From Streptomyces abyssalis (GTDB taxonomy: Bacteria; Actinomycetota; Actinomycetes; Streptomycetales; Streptomycetaceae), in the NCBI RefSeq assembly GCF_001751365.1, contig NZ_LJGT01000037.1:248001-312000 (forward strand): a DNA stretch of 64,000 nucleotides. The letters run 5' to 3'. A program made the position numbers and the translations under genes. Below, piece by piece: positions 37,325-47,125 of this stretch (position 1 is the stretch's first letter; the number at the start of each line of letters is the position of its first letter). Below the pieces are notes generated by a model. It was given only the letters and a program-made list of their open reading frames with translations. It was not told the DNA's origin and did no database searches.

Positions 37325-38164
37325 CTATGCCGACCCGGGCAGCCGGTCGAGGCGATCACGGTGGTCGGAGGTCAGCTGGAGACTCTCCGCGGCGAGGTTC
37401 TCCTCCAGGTGGCTCACCCGGGCGGTGCCCGGGATCGGCAGGATGACCGGCGAGTGGCCGAGGAGCCATGCGAGCACAACCTGCGTGGGAGTGGCACCGA
37501 GCTCGGACGCCACGGCGGCGACCTCGGACCTCGTCCCCGAATCCCCCCAGGCGACAGGGCGCCACGGCAGGAACGCGATCCCTGCCGCTTCGCAGGCCGC
37601 GAGCACAGGCTCATGCTCACGGACCAGCACGTTGTAGCGGTTCTGCACGCTCGCGACGTCGACGATCTGCCGTGCCTGGTCGAGTTCGTCGACGGTGACC
37701 TCGGACAGTCCGATCCGGCCGATCTTGCCCTCGGCCCGCAGGTCGCGGAGCGTGCCGACCTGCTCTGCGAGAGGCGTCTCCGGATCGATCCGGTGCAGCT
37801 GAAGGAGCTCGATCCGCTCGACGCGCAGTCGGCGCAGCGCCTGCTCGACCTGATCGCGCAGAACGGCCGGCCGCCCGTCGAGCTTCCAGTCGCCTGAAGG
37901 GACCGACCGGGCAACGCCCACCTTGGTGGTGATCAGCAGCCCGTCGGGGTAAGGGTGAAGGGCCTCGGCCAGGAGCTCCTCATTGGCTCCCCAGCCATAC
38001 ATGTACGCGGTGTCGATCAGAGTGACGCCCAGCTCGACGGCCCGCCGGGCGACCGCGAGAGAGGTCTCACGGGCCGGACCCGGCTCCGTCGGCAAGCGCA
38101 TGGCCCCGAACCCGAGCCGCCGTACTTTCAGATCCCCGCTGAAATGAAACGCAGTCGATGTCAC
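37325..38164 (-). CDS. Aldo/keto reductase
   Basis: This 279-residue NADPH-dependent reductase has the family TIM barrel: RLGFGAMRLP, GVTLIDTAYMYGWGANEELL (catalytic Asp and Tyr), LLITTKVGV (catalytic Lys), ELLQLHRID (His) and the cofactor region LPIPGTARVSHLEEN. It reduces aldehydes or ketones; the natural substrate is unknown. The GTG at 38162-38164 follows GGGGAGAAG. It is divergent from a GNAT gene, and the pair is enclosed by two near-identical terminators. Confidence 0.93.
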   Translation of the reverse strand: MTSTAFHFSGDLKVRRLGFGAMRLPTEPGPARETSLAVARRAVELGVTLIDTAYMYGWGANEELLAEALHPYPDGLLITTKVGVARSVPSGDWKLDGRPAVLRDQVEQALRRLRVERIELLQLHRIDPETPLAEQVGTLRDLRAEGKIGRIGLSEVTVDELDQARQIVDVASVQNRYNVLVREHEPVLAACEAAGIAFLPWRPVAWGDSGTRSEVAAVASELGATPTQVVLAWLLGHSPVILPIPGTARVSHLEENLAAESLQLTSDHRDRLDRLPGSA

Positions 38165-38328
38165 GTGCTGGCTTCTCCCCCTGACTCAAGGGGCAACGGT
38201 ATCAGCGCAGTTGGCCCATGACGTGGCTTTTTTCCACCGGCAACGATCGGGTAGCGATGTTGCCTTGAGCAATGGCTCGGCTGCTCATCGGCTGTGGTTA
38301 CCGTCTTTGAATGAGCCAGAGAAGTGAC

Positions 38329-38844
38329 ATGAGCGTGTCTGCGGCGTTCCCTGTCGAGGTCCGACGGGGAACAAGGGATGACCTTCCCGGGATCGTCGAC
38401 ATTCTGAACCACGTGGCGGCGAACTCGATCGCTTCCTTCGACACCAAGCCGGTCAGCGTGGCCGGACGGAGTGAGTGGTTCGGGCAGTTCTCCTCGACTG
38501 GTCCTTATCGGCTGCTCGTCGTCCGGCGCGGTGGGGAGGTCATGGGTTACGCCTGCAGCCGGCGTTATCGAGACCACGAAGCCTTTCAGGAGACCGTCGA
38601 GGTAAGCATCGGGCTGCGTTCCGGCTGCCGAGGCCGGGGCGTGGGCACTCTTCTCTATCGCTCGCTGTTCGACTGCCTCGCCGACGAGCCGGTTCATGTC
38701 GTGCTCGCAGGGATAGCCGTGCCCAATGAGGCATCGGTCGCTCTGCACCGGAAGTTCGGCTTCACCGAGGTCGGCGTATTCAACGACTATGCCGTCAAGA
38801 ACGGGCAGTACATCAGCTCGCTGTGGATGCAACGCCGCATGTGA
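38329..38844 (+). CDS. GNAT N-acetyltransferase, phosphinothricin/methionine sulfone acetyltransferase type
   Basis: This 171-residue acetyltransferase follows the Pat/MddA pattern: VDILNHVAANSIASFDTKP at the start, VMGYACSRRYRDHEAF, VEVSIGLRSGCRGRGVGTLL (acetyl-CoA P-loop R/Q-x-x-G-x-G/A) and AVPNEASVALHRKFGF. Members acetylate methionine sulfone, sulfoximine or phosphinothricin. I chose the ATG at 38329, which has AGAGAAG just upstream; an ATG at 38311 in frame would add six residues. It is divergent from the aldo/keto reductase. Confidence 0.87.
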   Translation: MSVSAAFPVEVRRGTRDDLPGIVDILNHVAANSIASFDTKPVSVAGRSEWFGQFSSTGPYRLLVVRRGGEVMGYACSRRYRDHEAFQETVEVSIGLRSGCRGRGVGTLLYRSLFDCLADEPVHVVLAGIAVPNEASVALHRKFGFTEVGVFNDYAVKNGQYISSLWMQRRM

Positions 38845-38902
38845 AGCCGGCACGGGGGTGGCTGAAGTTGGTGAGCCGGCCGGCGCAGGGTAGCCGCAAC
38901 GG

Positions 38903-38938
38903 CGCCGGGTCGCCCCTTCGCAAAGGGGCGGCCCGGCG
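38903..38938. terminator. Bidirectional terminator between the GNAT gene and the second antiporter
   Basis: A 16-bp stem with one G-T wobble (CGCCGGGTCGCCCCTT paired to 38923-38938) closes on CGCA. Its core nearly equals the hairpin at 37262-37305. Confidence 0.8.
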
Positions 38939-38976
38939 ACCGTCACAGCAGGTGCTCAACTCACAGCAGCGTCACT

Positions 38977-40359
38977 TCACTCCCCGCCTGTCGGCTGCGG
39001 ATTGGGCTTGATCACCGACTTGCGCGGCCGTCCCGGCTGGGTCAGGAACAGCGCGACGACGCCGGCCAGCAGCGATGTGCTGCCGGCGAGCCAGAAGGCA
39101 CCGCCGAAGCCCCACGCGTTGACCACCATCGAGCCCAGGCCCGCGCCGGCGATGCCGGACAGCAGCTTGGAGCTGTAGACCATGCCGTAGTTGGTGGCGT
39201 TGTTGTTCTCACCGAAGTAGTCCGCGGTCATGGCCGCGAACATCGGGAAGATCGCGCCGCCGCCGAAGCCGGAGATCATCGAGCAGAGCAGGAACAGCGG
39301 CATCGACCCGGCCTCACCGGACAGCAGGATGCCGAACTGCGAGAGGCCCAGCACGAGGCAGACGAAGAGCAGGCACTGCTTGCGGCCGTACCGGTCGGAC
39401 AGCCAGCCGATCACGCCCCGGCCGGTGCCGTTGACGATGGCCTTCAGCGACATGGCCGTGGCGACGATGCCGCCCGCGAAGCCCATTTCGTTGCCGAAGG
39501 GCACCTGGAAGGCGATGCCGAAGATGTTCACACCGGAGGTGCACAGCAGGCAGAACCACATGATGTACACACGGCCGGTCCCGAGCGCCTCCTTCGCGGA
39601 GTACTGCTTGACCGCCGGCGGGTTCTTCGCCAGCGCGCGGCGCGCACGCGGGTCGTCCGGCACCTTCAGCGGATCGACGTGGTCGGGCCACCAGTTCTTC
39701 GGCGGGTCCTTGAAGAAGGAGCCCGCGAAGGCGACCACCGCTGCCAGGAAGATTCCGACGCTGACCAGCACCCACTTGAAGTTGCTGGTGTCCATGTAGC
39801 CGGTGAAGATGAACACGAACGGCACCGAGCCGTAGGCGAAGCCGCCGTTGACGAAGCCGGTCTTGCCGCCGCGGCGTTCCGGATACCACTTGCCGACCAT
39901 GTTCACGCAGGTCGCGTACACCGCACCGGCGCCCATGCCGCTGAAGACACTGAAGCCGATGTAGGCCAGGATCACGTTCGGCGAATACGCGAGCGCAAGG
40001 TAGCCGATGAAGGTGCCGAGCGCGCCCCACATCATGGCCTGCCGCGCCGGGAAGCGCCCGCTCTCACGCAGCTTGCCGACGGGGAAGGCCACGCCGCCCT
40101 GGAAGAGGACCCAGATGCCCATCATCCAGAAGATGTGGGAGCTGTTCCAGCCGTGCGCGGTGTGAAGGGTCTCCTCGGCGGACGCGAAGGCGTACTCCGC
40201 CGAGCTGATGCCCATCATGCCGATCCACGGCAGGATGACCATCCACCGGCGGTGCCGTCCCATGATGTCCACATCGGACTCGCCGATGCGGAAGGTCCGT
40301 CCGTTCTTGTCGGTCACCTCCCTGTAGGGAAGGGCCGACGGTGCTTCTGTTGTTGTCAT
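38977..40359 (-). CDS. MFS transporter, oxalate/formate antiporter (OFA) family, second copy
   Basis: This 460-residue protein has twelve predicted spans. Features include EYAFASAEETLHTAHGW near the first span, MVGKWYPERRGGKTGFVNGG, GTGRGVIGWLSDRYGRK and AMTADYFGENNNATNYGMVY; the last two are typical of OFA transporters. It is only distantly like the antiporter at 7685-9097, so the two may differ in substrate or direction. The ATG at 40357-40359 has AAGGGGTG at correct spacing; a GTG three codons earlier is too close to it. A strong hairpin separates it from the acyl-CoA synthetase gene, so it likely has its own promoter, where I saw no copy of the GntR element. Confidence 0.85.
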   Translation of the reverse strand: MTTTEAPSALPYREVTDKNGRTFRIGESDVDIMGRHRRWMVILPWIGMMGISSAEYAFASAEETLHTAHGWNSSHIFWMMGIWVLFQGGVAFPVGKLRESGRFPARQAMMWGALGTFIGYLALAYSPNVILAYIGFSVFSGMGAGAVYATCVNMVGKWYPERRGGKTGFVNGGFAYGSVPFVFIFTGYMDTSNFKWVLVSVGIFLAAVVAFAGSFFKDPPKNWWPDHVDPLKVPDDPRARRALAKNPPAVKQYSAKEALGTGRVYIMWFCLLCTSGVNIFGIAFQVPFGNEMGFAGGIVATAMSLKAIVNGTGRGVIGWLSDRYGRKQCLLFVCLVLGLSQFGILLSGEAGSMPLFLLCSMISGFGGGAIFPMFAAMTADYFGENNNATNYGMVYSSKLLSGIAGAGLGSMVVNAWGFGGAFWLAGSTSLLAGVVALFLTQPGRPRKSVIKPNPQPTGGE

Positions 40360-40661
40360 GTGCTGCACCCCTTGCGTTGAAGAGAGTCTGGCCAGCGCCC
40401 CCTGTCCCGATCCCTTGCTCTGGTGCTCCGTCCTGCCTTTCCGCTCGTGAAGTGTGTGGAGGGTGTTGAAGGGTGGACTCCGCCGTCACGGGAGGAGCCC
40501 GCGGTTCCGCCGGAGCCCTGCCGCGGGCCTCCCGCCGTGACGGCGAGGGGAGGTGGTTCCGCCCTCATGGGGGAGGCCCACGGCATCTGCGGCTCTTGTG
40601 ATGTGCTTGCGGTGATGTGCTTCCGGATCAGCAGGCGTGCGTACGGCTGCGCGCCCCGCCG
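40360..40661. other. Gap between acyl-CoA synthetase and second antiporter
   Basis: No gene is supported. The gap contains the large hairpin at 40483-40543 and, between it and the antiporter start, about 120 bp that should hold a promoter. Confidence 0.5.
40483..40543 (-). terminator. Large hairpin at the end of the oxc-frc-synthetase operon
   Basis: Outer arms CCGTCACGG / CCGTGACGG and inner arms GCCCGCGG / CCGCGGGC are nested, with an internal bulge and a 16-base loop. It lies 119 bp past the synthetase stop. Confidence 0.7.
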
Positions 40662-42821
40662 CTACTTCAGGAGGCCCGCCGCACGCGCCCAGCGGTACTT
40701 GGCGCCGAGCACGGCGACCGGCTTCTCCGTCGTGTACGGGTAGGCGACCACGCCGCGTTCGAAGAGGTACTGACTCGCCTCCTCGACCTCGGTGTCGCCC
40801 GCGAGTGACGCCACCACCGGCTTCTCGATGCCCTTCTCCCGCGCCTCGGCCACGACCCTGGCCGTCAGCTCCGCGAACACCATGGGAGGAGTGACGATCG
40901 TGTGCCAATAGCCGAGCACCAGAGAATGGATGCGGGGGTCCTCCAGACCGAGCCTGATCGTGGCCTCGTACGTGGAGGGCGGTTCACCTCCGGTGATGTC
41001 CACCGGGTTGCCCGCGGCGCCGAACGGCGGGATGAAGGCGCGGAACGCCTCGTCCAGGTCCGCGGGGATCTCCATCAGCGACATGCCGTTGTCGACGATC
41101 GCGTCCGAGAGCAGCACGCCCGAACCGCCCGCGCCGGTGATGATCACGGTGTTGTCGCCCTTGGGGGTGGGCAGCACGGGCAGCGCCCGCGCGTACTCCA
41201 GCATCTCGTTCAGGCCCGGTGCCCGGATGACGCCGGCCTGCCGCAGGACGTCGTCGTAGACCGCGTCGTCGCCCGCGAGAGCGCCCGTGTGCGAACCGGC
41301 GGCCTTGGCGCCGGCGCTGGTGCGGCCGGCCTTCAGCACGACGACCGGCTTCTTCGGCACGGTCTCCCGCGCCGCTTCCACGAACGCCCGCCCGTCCTTG
41401 AGGTCTTCGAGGTGCATCGCGATGCACTTCGTGTTCGGGTCGTCCGCGAAGTAGGTGAGCAGGTCGTCCTCGTCCAGGTCGGACTTGTTGCCGAGCCCGA
41501 CGATCGCCGAGACACCGGTGCTGGTGCTGCGGGCGAATCCGAGGATGGCCATGCCGATGCCGCCCGACTGGGAGGTGAGCGCCACACCGCCCTTGACGTC
41601 GTACGGCGTGCAGAACGTGGCGCACAGGTCGTGCCACGTCGAGTAGTAGCCGTAGATGTTCGGCCCGAGCAGCCGGACACCGTGCTTCTCGCCGATGGCG
41701 ACGATCTTGTCCTGGAGCTCCACCTCGCCCGTCTCGGCGAAACCGGACGGGATGAGCACGGCGTTGGGTATGCCCTTCGCGCCGACGGCCTCCAGCGTGT
41801 CCGGCACGAACTTCGCCGGCACGGCGAAGACCGCCACGTCGACGTCGCCCGGGATGTCCGCGACCGACTTGTACGCCTTGCGCCCCAGGATCTCGTCGGC
41901 CTTGGGGTTGACCGGGTGTATCTCGCCCGGGAACCCGCCGTCCACGAGGTTGCGCATGACCGAATTGCCGATCTTGCCCTGCTCGTTGGAGGCGCCGATC
42001 ACCGCGACCGACGACGGCTGCATCAGCCGCTTCATCGAGACGCGGATCTCCTCCGGCGTGTACCGCCGCCGCTCGGCCGGCTGCCCCTCGGTGAGCAGGA
42101 TGCGGATGTCCGCGGCCATCGCGCCGTCGGCCGACGCGAAGACGGGGTTGAGGTCGACCTCGGCCAGCTCGGGGAAGTCGTGCGCGAGCTGCGAGACGGA
42201 CCGGATCACCCTGGTCAGCGCCGCACGGTTCACGGGGTCGCCCCCGCGTACGCCCTTGAGGATCTCGGAGGCACCGATGCCGTCGAGCATCGACTCCGCG
42301 TCCTCCTGGGAGGCCGGCGCCAGGCGGAAGGTGACGTCCTTGAGGACCTCCACCAGCACGCCGCCCAGCCCGAAGGCGACGACCTTGCCGAAGGTCGGGT
42401 CGGTGACCGTACCGACCAGCACCTCCTGCCCCGGCTTCGCCATCTGCTGCACCTGCACGCCGAGGACGTCGGCCTTCGCGTCGTACGCACGGGCGTTGCC
42501 GACGATCTCGGTGTACGCGCTGCGCACCTCCGCCGCGGAGGCAAGACCGACGCGGACTCCGCCCGCGTCGGTCTTGTGCAGGATGTCCGGTGAGACGATC
42601 TTCATGACGACGGGGAAGCCGAGCCTGTCGGCCAGCTGCACCGCCTCGTCGGCGGATTCCGCCAGCCCTTCGTCCGGTACGGGAATGCCGTAGGCGTCCG
42701 CCACGCGCTTGCCCTCGGGGGCGGTCAGCGAGGTGCGGCCCTCGGCGCGGGCGGCGTCCAGCACCGCCCGTACCGCTTCCCTGTCCGGCGTGGCGAGGCC
42801 GTCGTTCTTCTCCTGCGCCAT
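40662..42821 (-). CDS. NDP-forming acyl-CoA synthetase (acetate-CoA ligase family)
   Basis: This 719-residue enzyme joins a carboxylate to CoA with ATP hydrolysis to ADP, or runs backward to make ATP. Domain order is ATP-grasp first (about 10-235: FPVVMKIVSPDILHKTDAGG, AEVDLNPVF). The CoA-binding domain follows (about 265-395: SVAVIGASNEQGKIGNSV), then the ligase-type domains with the phosphorylated-histidine site in AGSHTGALAGDD (about 505). The gene follows frc by 3 bp and belongs to the oxc-frc operon. It could charge oxalate, formate or acetate, or save the thioester energy of formyl-CoA as ATP. Substrate is inferred from context only. Confidence 0.88.
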   Translation of the reverse strand: MAQEKNDGLATPDREAVRAVLDAARAEGRTSLTAPEGKRVADAYGIPVPDEGLAESADEAVQLADRLGFPVVMKIVSPDILHKTDAGGVRVGLASAAEVRSAYTEIVGNARAYDAKADVLGVQVQQMAKPGQEVLVGTVTDPTFGKVVAFGLGGVLVEVLKDVTFRLAPASQEDAESMLDGIGASEILKGVRGGDPVNRAALTRVIRSVSQLAHDFPELAEVDLNPVFASADGAMAADIRILLTEGQPAERRRYTPEEIRVSMKRLMQPSSVAVIGASNEQGKIGNSVMRNLVDGGFPGEIHPVNPKADEILGRKAYKSVADIPGDVDVAVFAVPAKFVPDTLEAVGAKGIPNAVLIPSGFAETGEVELQDKIVAIGEKHGVRLLGPNIYGYYSTWHDLCATFCTPYDVKGGVALTSQSGGIGMAILGFARSTSTGVSAIVGLGNKSDLDEDDLLTYFADDPNTKCIAMHLEDLKDGRAFVEAARETVPKKPVVVLKAGRTSAGAKAAGSHTGALAGDDAVYDDVLRQAGVIRAPGLNEMLEYARALPVLPTPKGDNTVIITGAGGSGVLLSDAIVDNGMSLMEIPADLDEAFRAFIPPFGAAGNPVDITGGEPPSTYEATIRLGLEDPRIHSLVLGYWHTIVTPPMVFAELTARVVAEAREKGIEKPVVASLAGDTEVEEASQYLFERGVVAYPYTTEKPVAVLGAKYRWARAAGLLK

Positions 42822-42824
42822 CGG

Positions 42825-44102
42825 TCAGATCACTCCGTTCGTCTTGAGCAGCGCCAGTTCTTCCTCGTTCAGGCCCAGCTCGCCCAGGTAGACCTCTTCG
42901 TTGTGCTCACCCAGCAGCGGAGACGAGGTGATCTCCACGGGGGAGTCGGAGAGCTTCATCGGGGAGCCCACGGTGGTGAAGGAGCCACGCTCGGGGTGAT
43001 CGACCTCGACGATCATTCCGTTGGCCGCCAGGGACTCGTCCTCGACGATCTCCTTCGTCGAGAGGATCGGCCCGCAGGGAATGTTGTGGGCGTTGAGCGC
43101 GCCCAGCACCTCCCACTTGGGCAGCGTCGAGGACCACTCCTCGATGAGCTGGAACATCTTGTTGAGCTTCGGCAGCCGCGCCTCGGGCGTGTTCCAGTCC
43201 GGGTCGTCGGCGAGTTCGGGACGGCCGATGAGCTTCGTCAGCGGCTCCCAGCCGACCGGCTGCACGATCACGTACACGTAGTCGTTGGGGCCGCCGGGTG
43301 CGCACTTGACCGCCCAGCCGGGCTGGCCGCCGCCGGAGGCGTTGCCCGAACGCGGCACCTCGTCGCCGAAGTCCTCGTTCGGGTACTCGCCGAGCGGGCC
43401 GTGCGCCAGCCGCTGCTGGTCGCGCAGTTTCACCCGGCACAGGTTGAGCACCGAGTGCTGCATGGCCACGTTCACCCGCTGGCCCTTGCCCGTGCGCTCA
43501 CGCTGCAGCAGCGCGGCGAGGATCGCGGCGACGGTGTGCACGCCGGTGCCGGAGTCGCCGATCTGCGCCCCGGTCGCCAGCGGCGGACCCTCCTCGAACC
43601 CGGTCGTCGACATCGAGCCGCCCATGGCCTGAGCGACGACCTCGTACGCCTTGAAGCTGGTGTACGGGCCTTCGCCGAAGCCCTTGATGGAGGCGTAGAC
43701 GAGCCTGGGGTTGATCTGCTTGATGCGGTCCCAGGTGAAGCCCATCCGGTCCACCGCTCCGGGGCCGAAGTTCTCCACCAGCACGTCGCTGCGCCGGATC
43801 AGCTCCGTCAGCAGCTCCTTGCCGCGGTCGGACTTGGTGTTGAGGGTGATGCTGCGCTTGTTGCAGTTCAGCATCGTGAAGTAGAGCGAGTCGACGTCCG
43901 GGACGTCCCGCAGCTGCTTGCGGGTGATGTCGCCCGAGGTCGCCTCGAGTTTGATCACGTCGGCACCGAGCCAGGCGAGGAGCTGTGTGGCGGAGGGGCC
44001 CGACTGGACGTGGGTCATGTCCAGTACGCGAATCCCGTCGAGCGCCTTCTCCGTCACCGTCGTCGTACCGGTCACATCGGTCACATCGGTCACCGCGGTC
44101 AC
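42825..44102 (-). CDS. frc: Class III CoA-transferase, formyl-CoA:oxalate (or succinyl-CoA:oxalate) CoA-transferase
   Basis: This 425-residue enzyme moves CoA onto oxalate. It shows [19 protein letters not shown] at the start, the catalytic aspartate in [14 protein letters not shown] (about residue 180), a glycine loop (ASGGGQPG) and [16 protein letters not shown]; all are close to formyl-CoA transferase Frc. Its position between the oxalyl-CoA decarboxylase gene and a CoA ligase gene fits. The usual donor is formyl-CoA; succinyl-CoA is a real alternative because sucCD are divergently encoded under the same element. Several in-frame GTGs exist; the first (44102) is only 1 bp past the oxc stop, and 44093 has better spacing from AAGTGAGG. 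Confidence 0.92.
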   Translation of the reverse strand: MTAVTDVTDVTGTTTVTEKALDGIRVLDMTHVQSGPSATQLLAWLGADVIKLEATSGDITRKQLRDVPDVDSLYFTMLNCNKRSITLNTKSDRGKELLTELIRRSDVLVENFGPGAVDRMGFTWDRIKQINPRLVYASIKGFGEGPYTSFKAYEVVAQAMGGSMSTTGFEEGPPLATGAQIGDSGTGVHTVAAILAALLQRERTGKGQRVNVAMQHSVLNLCRVKLRDQQRLAHGPLGEYPNEDFGDEVPRSGNASGGGQPGWAVKCAPGGPNDYVYVIVQPVGWEPLTKLIGRPELADDPDWNTPEARLPKLNKMFQLIEEWSSTLPKWEVLGALNAHNIPCGPILSTKEIVEDESLAANGMIVEVDHPERGSFTTVGSPMKLSDSPVEITSSPLLGEHNEEVYLGELGLNEEELALLKTNGVI

Positions 44103-44103
44103 C

Positions 44104-45804
44104 TCACTTGTACATCGTCTGGTTCATGGTTCCGGGGGCGTACGCGTCCGGGTCGATCCACACGTTGACCAGGGACGGCTTGCCGGAGGCGCGGGCCCGG
44201 TCCAGCGCGGGCCGGATCTCGGACGGTTCGCGCACGACCTCGCCGTGACCGCCGAGCATCCGCGCGAACTCCTCGTAGGGAACGTCGCCGAGGGTGTTGC
44301 CGACCCGCTCGCGCTCCTCGCCGTACTTGGCCTTCTGGCCGTAACGGATCTGGTTCATCGAGGAGTTGTTGCCGACGATGCCGACGAAGGGCAGGTTGTA
44401 GCGCACCAGCGTCTCGAAGTCCCAGCCGGTCAGCGAGAACGCGCCGTCGCCGAAGAGCGCCACGACCTCCTTGTCCGGACGGGCCTGCTTCGCCGCGAGC
44501 ACGAACGGCACGCCGACGCCGAGCGTCCCCAGCGGCCCCGGGTCCATCCAGTTGCCCGGTGCCTTGGGCTGCACGACCTGACCGGAGAAGGTGACGATGT
44601 CGCCGCCGTCGCCGATGTAGAGCGAGTCCTCGGTGAGGAAGTCGTTGATCTCGCTGACCAGTCGGTACGGGTGGATCGGCGAGGCGTCCGAACGAAGCTG
44701 CGGCAGCCGCTTGTCCAGCGCGGTCTGCTCGGCGCTGCGCAGCTCCTCCAGCCATGCCTTGCGCTTGTCGCCGCCGCCGTTGAGCCGGCCGGAGGCCGCC
44801 TGCGTGACGGCAGAGAGCACCAGGTCCGCGGAGCCGACGATGCCGAGGTCGATGTCGCGGTTCTTGCCGACGGTGCGGTAGTCGAGGTCGATCTGCACGA
44901 CCGTCGCGTCCTGCGAGAGGCGCTTGCCGTAGCCCATGCGGAAGTCGAAGGGCGTGCCGACGATGATGATGAGGTCGGCGTTGGAGAAGGCGTAGCGCCG
45001 CGAGAGCTGGAAGTGGTGCGGGTCGCCGGGCGGAAGGGTGCCGCGTCCGGCGCCGTTCATGTACGCGGGTACGTTCAGCGTCCGTACGAGCTCGGTCGCC
45101 GCGTCCGTCGCCCGGCACGTCCAGGTCTGCGAGCCGAGCAGGATCGCCGGGCGCTCGGCCTGCACGAGCAGGTCCGCGAGCTTCTGCACGTCCTCGGGGT
45201 CGCCCGGCTGGCGTGTGGAGGCACGGTAGTTGCCGGTCTTGGGCACCCGGGCCTTCTCCACGGGAACCTTCGCGTCGAGAACGTCGCGCGGGATCTCCAG
45301 GAAGGACGGGCCGGGCGCGCCGTGGTAGCACTCGCGGAACGCCATGGAGACCATGTCCGCCGCGCGCGCCGTGTCCGGCACCGTGGAGGCGAACTTGGTG
45401 ATCGGCGTCATCATGTCCACGTGCGGCAGGTCCTGCAGGGACCCCATCTTGTGCTGCGTGTGGGCGCCCTGACCGCCGATGAGAAGCATCGGCGACTCGG
45501 CGCGGAAGGCGTTGGCCACGCCTGTGACGGCGTCGGTGGTGCCCGGGCCGGCTGTCACCACGGCGCATCCGGGTTTGCCGGTGAGCCGTGCGTAGCCGTC
45601 CGCGGCGTGCGCGGCCACCTGTTCGTGGCGTACGTCCACCACGTCGATTCCCTCGTCGACACAGCCGTCGTAGATGTCGATGATGTGGCCGCCGCAGAGC
45701 GTGTAGATGACCTCCACGCCCTCCGCCTTGAGCGCCTTGGCGACCAGGTGTCCGCCGGATATCAGGTCCTGGTTGTCGCGGCTGTCCTGGCTGTCGTCGG
45801 GCAT
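44104..45804 (-). CDS. ThDP-dependent lyase, candidate oxalyl-CoA decarboxylase
   Basis: This 566-residue enzyme has the three-domain ThDP fold: cofactor-activating glutamate in [19 protein letters not shown] (about residue 60), a central domain near 205-340, and the ThDP/Mg motif [13 protein letters not shown]...GNNSS (about 460-495). Placed with frc, an OFA antiporter and formate dehydrogenase, it most likely decarboxylates oxalyl-CoA to formyl-CoA. By eye, its N-terminal motifs ([41 protein letters not shown]) resemble acetolactate synthase and 2-hydroxyacyl-CoA lyase groups more than Oxalobacter Oxc, so a formyl-CoA lyase activity is possible. It is the first gene of the operon and starts 46-76 bp from the shared element. 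Confidence 0.8.
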   Translation of the reverse strand: MPDDSQDSRDNQDLISGGHLVAKALKAEGVEVIYTLCGGHIIDIYDGCVDEGIDVVDVRHEQVAAHAADGYARLTGKPGCAVVTAGPGTTDAVTGVANAFRAESPMLLIGGQGAHTQHKMGSLQDLPHVDMMTPITKFASTVPDTARAADMVSMAFRECYHGAPGPSFLEIPRDVLDAKVPVEKARVPKTGNYRASTRQPGDPEDVQKLADLLVQAERPAILLGSQTWTCRATDAATELVRTLNVPAYMNGAGRGTLPPGDPHHFQLSRRYAFSNADLIIIVGTPFDFRMGYGKRLSQDATVVQIDLDYRTVGKNRDIDLGIVGSADLVLSAVTQAASGRLNGGGDKRKAWLEELRSAEQTALDKRLPQLRSDASPIHPYRLVSEINDFLTEDSLYIGDGGDIVTFSGQVVQPKAPGNWMDPGPLGTLGVGVPFVLAAKQARPDKEVVALFGDGAFSLTGWDFETLVRYNLPFVGIVGNNSSMNQIRYGQKAKYGEERERVGNTLGDVPYEEFARMLGGHGEVVREPSEIRPALDRARASGKPSLVNVWIDPDAYAPGTMNQTMYK

Positions 45805-45849
45805 GGCGTAGGAGTCCCTTCGTCGGGTACGAGCTCAGGTCAGAGCAGA

Positions 45850-45879
45850 TTGCATACAGTCGACGAATACTGTATGAAC
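45850..45879. promoter_or_regulatory. Candidate GntR operator between oxc and sucC
   Basis: A perfect inverted repeat CATACAGT (45853-45860) / ACTGTATG (45869-45876) has an 8-base spacer and carries GTCGAC at 45859-45864. It is the fullest form of the element also found before panE, oxlT and gntR. Lying between the divergent oxc and sucC starts, it could control both. Confidence 0.65.
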
Positions 45880-45955
45880 CTTGTTATCCCGCATCGAGAG
45901 AGCGATGTCCAGGGGGCGTGCACCGATCGTTTCGAAGATCGACCAGGGAGCACAT

Positions 45956-47110
45956 GTGGACCTTTTCGAGCACCAGGCGAGGGAACTCTTCGAGCGCTAC
46001 GGCGTCTTGGTACCGGAAGCACAGGTCGCGGACACGGGCAGCAGCGCCCGTGAGGCGGCCGGGAAGCTCGACGCCGACCGGCACGGCGTCGTGGTCAAGG
46101 CGCAGGTCAAGACCGGAGGCAGGGGCAAGGCCGGCGGCGTGAAGCTCGCGGCCGACGCCGCTGCCGCCGAGATCACCGCACGCCAGATCCTGGGCATGGA
46201 CATCAAGGGCCACACCGTGCACAAGGTGATGCTCGCCCGGCCCGTGAAGGTGGATCAGGAGTACTACGTCTCCTTCGTGCTGGACCGCGCGCAGGGATGC
46301 TTCATCGCGATCGCCTCCGCGGAAGGGGGCATGGAGATCGAGGAGGTGGCGGAGGCCCGTCCGGAGGCCGTCGCCCGCGTCCCCGTCGATCCGGCGGAGG
46401 GCGTGACGGACGAGAAGGCCGCGGAGATCGTGGCGGCCGCGGCGCTTCCGGCGGACGTCGCGCCGGTGCTGCGCAAGCTCTGGCAGATCCTGCAGTCCGA
46501 GGACGCGCTGCTCGTCGAGGTCAACCCCCTTGTCCGTACGGCGGACGGCGCGGTCGTCGCGCTCGACGGCAAGGTCACCCTCGATGACAACGCCCGTTTC
46601 CGGCAGGCGCGTTGGGGCGAGGAGGACGAGGGCGGCGACACCGGCGGGCTGGAGGCGCAGGCCGCGGAGAAGGGGCTGAACTACGTCAAGCTGGAGGGCG
46701 AGGTCGGCGTCATCGGCAACGGCGCGGGGCTGGTGATGTCCACCCTCGACGTCGTCGCCGGCTGCGGGGCGAGGCCGGCCAACTTCCTGGACATCGGGGG
46801 AGGAGCCTCGGCCCAGGTCATGGCCGACGGGCTGTCGGTCGTCCTCGGCGACCCCTCCGTGAAGTCCATCCTCGTCAACGTCTTCGGCGGGATCACCGCC
46901 TGCGACGCGGTCGCCGAGGGCATCACCCGTGCCCTCGGGCAGATCCGGCTGACCAAGCCGCTGGTCGTACGGCTCGACGGCAACAACGCCGCACGCGGGC
47001 GCGAGATCCTCGAAGCGAACCCGCACCCGCTGCTGGAGCAGCGGACCACGATGGACGGCGCCGCCCAGCGGGCCGCCGAACTGGCCACGGCAGCGGCTGC
47101 GGCCGCGTAG
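45956..47110 (+). CDS. sucC: Succinyl-CoA synthetase beta subunit
   Basis: This 384-residue ATP-grasp subunit binds nucleotide and succinate. It begins VDLFEHQARELFERYGV, has VVKAQVKTGGRGKAGGVKLA (nucleotide lysine and Gly loop), LLVEVNPLV and the C-terminal NVFGGITACDAVAEGI. The GTG at 45956 gives the family's standard start and follows AGGGAG; the frame stays open further upstream through the operator. It is divergent from oxc across the shared element, and sucD follows after 15 bp. A housekeeping sucCD is expected elsewhere in the genome, so this may be a dedicated copy that feeds succinyl-CoA to the CoA-transferase. Confidence 0.92.
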   Translation: MDLFEHQARELFERYGVLVPEAQVADTGSSAREAAGKLDADRHGVVVKAQVKTGGRGKAGGVKLAADAAAAEITARQILGMDIKGHTVHKVMLARPVKVDQEYYVSFVLDRAQGCFIAIASAEGGMEIEEVAEARPEAVARVPVDPAEGVTDEKAAEIVAAAALPADVAPVLRKLWQILQSEDALLVEVNPLVRTADGAVVALDGKVTLDDNARFRQARWGEEDEGGDTGGLEAQAAEKGLNYVKLEGEVGVIGNGAGLVMSTLDVVAGCGARPANFLDIGGGASAQVMADGLSVVLGDPSVKSILVNVFGGITACDAVAEGITRALGQIRLTKPLVVRLDGNNAARGREILEANPHPLLEQRTTMDGAAQRAAELATAAAAAA

Positions 47111-47125
47111 GGAGGCGGGAGAGGC

